Part shown: piece after piece, positions 63,261 through 64,000 of the stretch
Layout of the letters: the number at the start of each line of letters is the position of its first letter
Numbering within the stretch: position 1 is the first letter of the stretch
NCBI GenBank assembly: GCA_905183005.1
Contig: CAJJDO010000105.1
Location: forward strand, 128,581 to 192,580
Origin: Paramecium pentaurelia
Taxonomy: Eukaryota; Ciliophora; Oligohymenophorea; Peniculida; Parameciidae
Length of the DNA stretch: 64,000 bases
Direction: 5' to 3'
The notes under the pieces: model-generated
What the model was told of the DNA's origin: nothing
What the model saw: the letters and a program-made list of their open reading frames with translations, nothing else
Database searches by the model: none
Position numbers and translations under genes: made by a program

Positions 63261-64000
63261 TCAATCCAATCCAGGAACAGGGAATTGAGAACTGAAGGAT
63301 ACAACATCATTTTTAAGTTTTTGTATATCAGGATGTTAGTCACCATTCTTTGCCAACCAATCTTTGAAATCTTATACTTTTGGTCCAGCTTCTCCCTTAA
63401 CCTTTTAAGCTATAGCTACACCTCTATCAATGAAATCAGCTATTTAAGCAAATTCATCTTAATTAACTCCTCTAGATGTCATAGGCACTGATCTATATAT
63501 AATATAATTCAATCTTACCCCATTCTTAAACCATTTGGTACCAAAGCTGATTTATCTTTAGGAACAGTATTCTTATTTACAGAAATATTGACAGCTTATA
63601 AAATGGATTCCACTCTTGCACCATCAATTGATTTTGGTTTTAAATTGACCAATACCAAATGATTATCAGTTCCTCCTGAAACCAAAGAAAAGTCTTTTTA
63701 TTATTTAGAATGTATTACTTTTCTTCAATAATTCGTCTGCTAATTTTTTGCTGTTCAATAAGACATTCTTTTGATAATTCTTAAATTCAGGAGTTTTGGC
63801 CTCTTCCAAAGCTACAGCTATACTTGTAATAGTATGGAAATGGGGTCCTCCCTACAAACCAGGAAAGACGGCTTAATCTATTTTTGATTTAAGATCATAA
63901 TTGATAGGTTTTCCATTCTTGTCAACTTCTTTTTAACCAACTCTATAGAAAATAAGACTTCCTCTTGGTCCTCTCATTCTAAAAGTTATTAAGTTATTTG
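63261..64000 (-). CDS. Serine hydroxymethyltransferase, 3' part
   Basis: The 3' part of the gene; the 5' part lies beyond the window. Visible introns: 63694-63718, 63493-63518, and the end of another from 63979 to past the edge. SHMT (PLP enzyme) swaps serine and glycine with transfer of a one-carbon unit to tetrahydrofolate. The visible part starts just after the PLP-lysine region with MRGPRGSLIFYR, followed by AVFPGLQGGPHFHTITSIAVA, VSGGTDNHLVLVNL and NGLRMGSVPMTSRG, and ends SQFPVPGLD. These match the family. No evidence here on cytosolic or mitochondrial location, which depends on the missing N-terminus. Confidence 0.95.
63979..64000 (-). other. Partial intron of SHMT at window edge
   Basis: Ends CTTTTAG directly before the codon pair read as Thr-Met of the expected THKTMRGPRG block. 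Its 5' splice site is outside the window, which explains why the frame seems to close here. Confidence 0.7.

Overview
The window reads as macronuclear DNA of a ciliate, most likely Paramecium. Three things show this. Long reading frames appear only when TAA and TAG are read as glutamine and TGA is the sole stop. Nearly all introns are 22-30 nt, starting GTA (sometimes GTT or GTG) and ending AG. Base composition is very AT-rich and gene spacing is tight (22 bp between one divergent pair, about 40 bp between others). A standard-code gene finder breaks almost every gene here, so the models below were read by hand in code 6 with the small introns removed. No rRNA, tRNA, CRISPR or complete mobile element was seen.

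Layout. 0.2-5 kb: a Gln-rich unknown protein, a perfect (TAA)198 tract, a lipase-like protein without its serine, and a possible DUF4639/C2orf81-type protein (-). 5-12 kb: a cullin (+), an oxysterol-binding protein (-), a thioredoxin (+) and a small one-helix membrane protein (-). 12-20 kb: a multi-helix membrane protein (+), then two pterin-carbinolamine-dehydratase-like paralogs flanking an LRRC45-like LRR/coiled-coil gene (all -), then a C2-domain protein with a PPNYPxNQ repeat tail (-). 20-29 kb: LSG1 GTPase (+), a Rab GTPase (-), a vacuolar-sorting-receptor-like PA protein (+), a TTL-family ligase (+) and a MORN-repeat protein (+). 29-39.5 kb: a two-helix ciliate membrane protein (-), two pieces of a helical protein (-), a small basic protein (+), DPH7 (-), an S1/P1 nuclease (-), a pseudokinase (-) and a basic protein (-). 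39.5-58 kb: a WWE-PARP-like protein (-), then two giant multi-pass receptors that are paralogs in inverted orientation, enclosing a type I membrane protein and a mitochondrial helical protein. 58-64 kb: an unknown protein (-), a trichocyst matrix protein (+), a small lipid-anchored protein with two PP1-docking-like motifs (-), a coiled-coil protein with an 18-nt intron or an in-frame TGA (-), and the 3' part of serine hydroxymethyltransferase (-).

The genes do not form operons or one pathway. It is an ordinary eukaryotic mix: protein turnover, ribosome assembly, translation-factor modification, vesicle traffic, cilia and tubulin modification, exocytosis and folate metabolism. The points most worth checking are several members that keep their fold signature but seem to lack catalytic residues (lipase, kinase, PARP, dehydratases), the candidate lipid-anchored PP1 partner, the 18-nt intron, and the glutamine-in-frame (TAA)198 tract.
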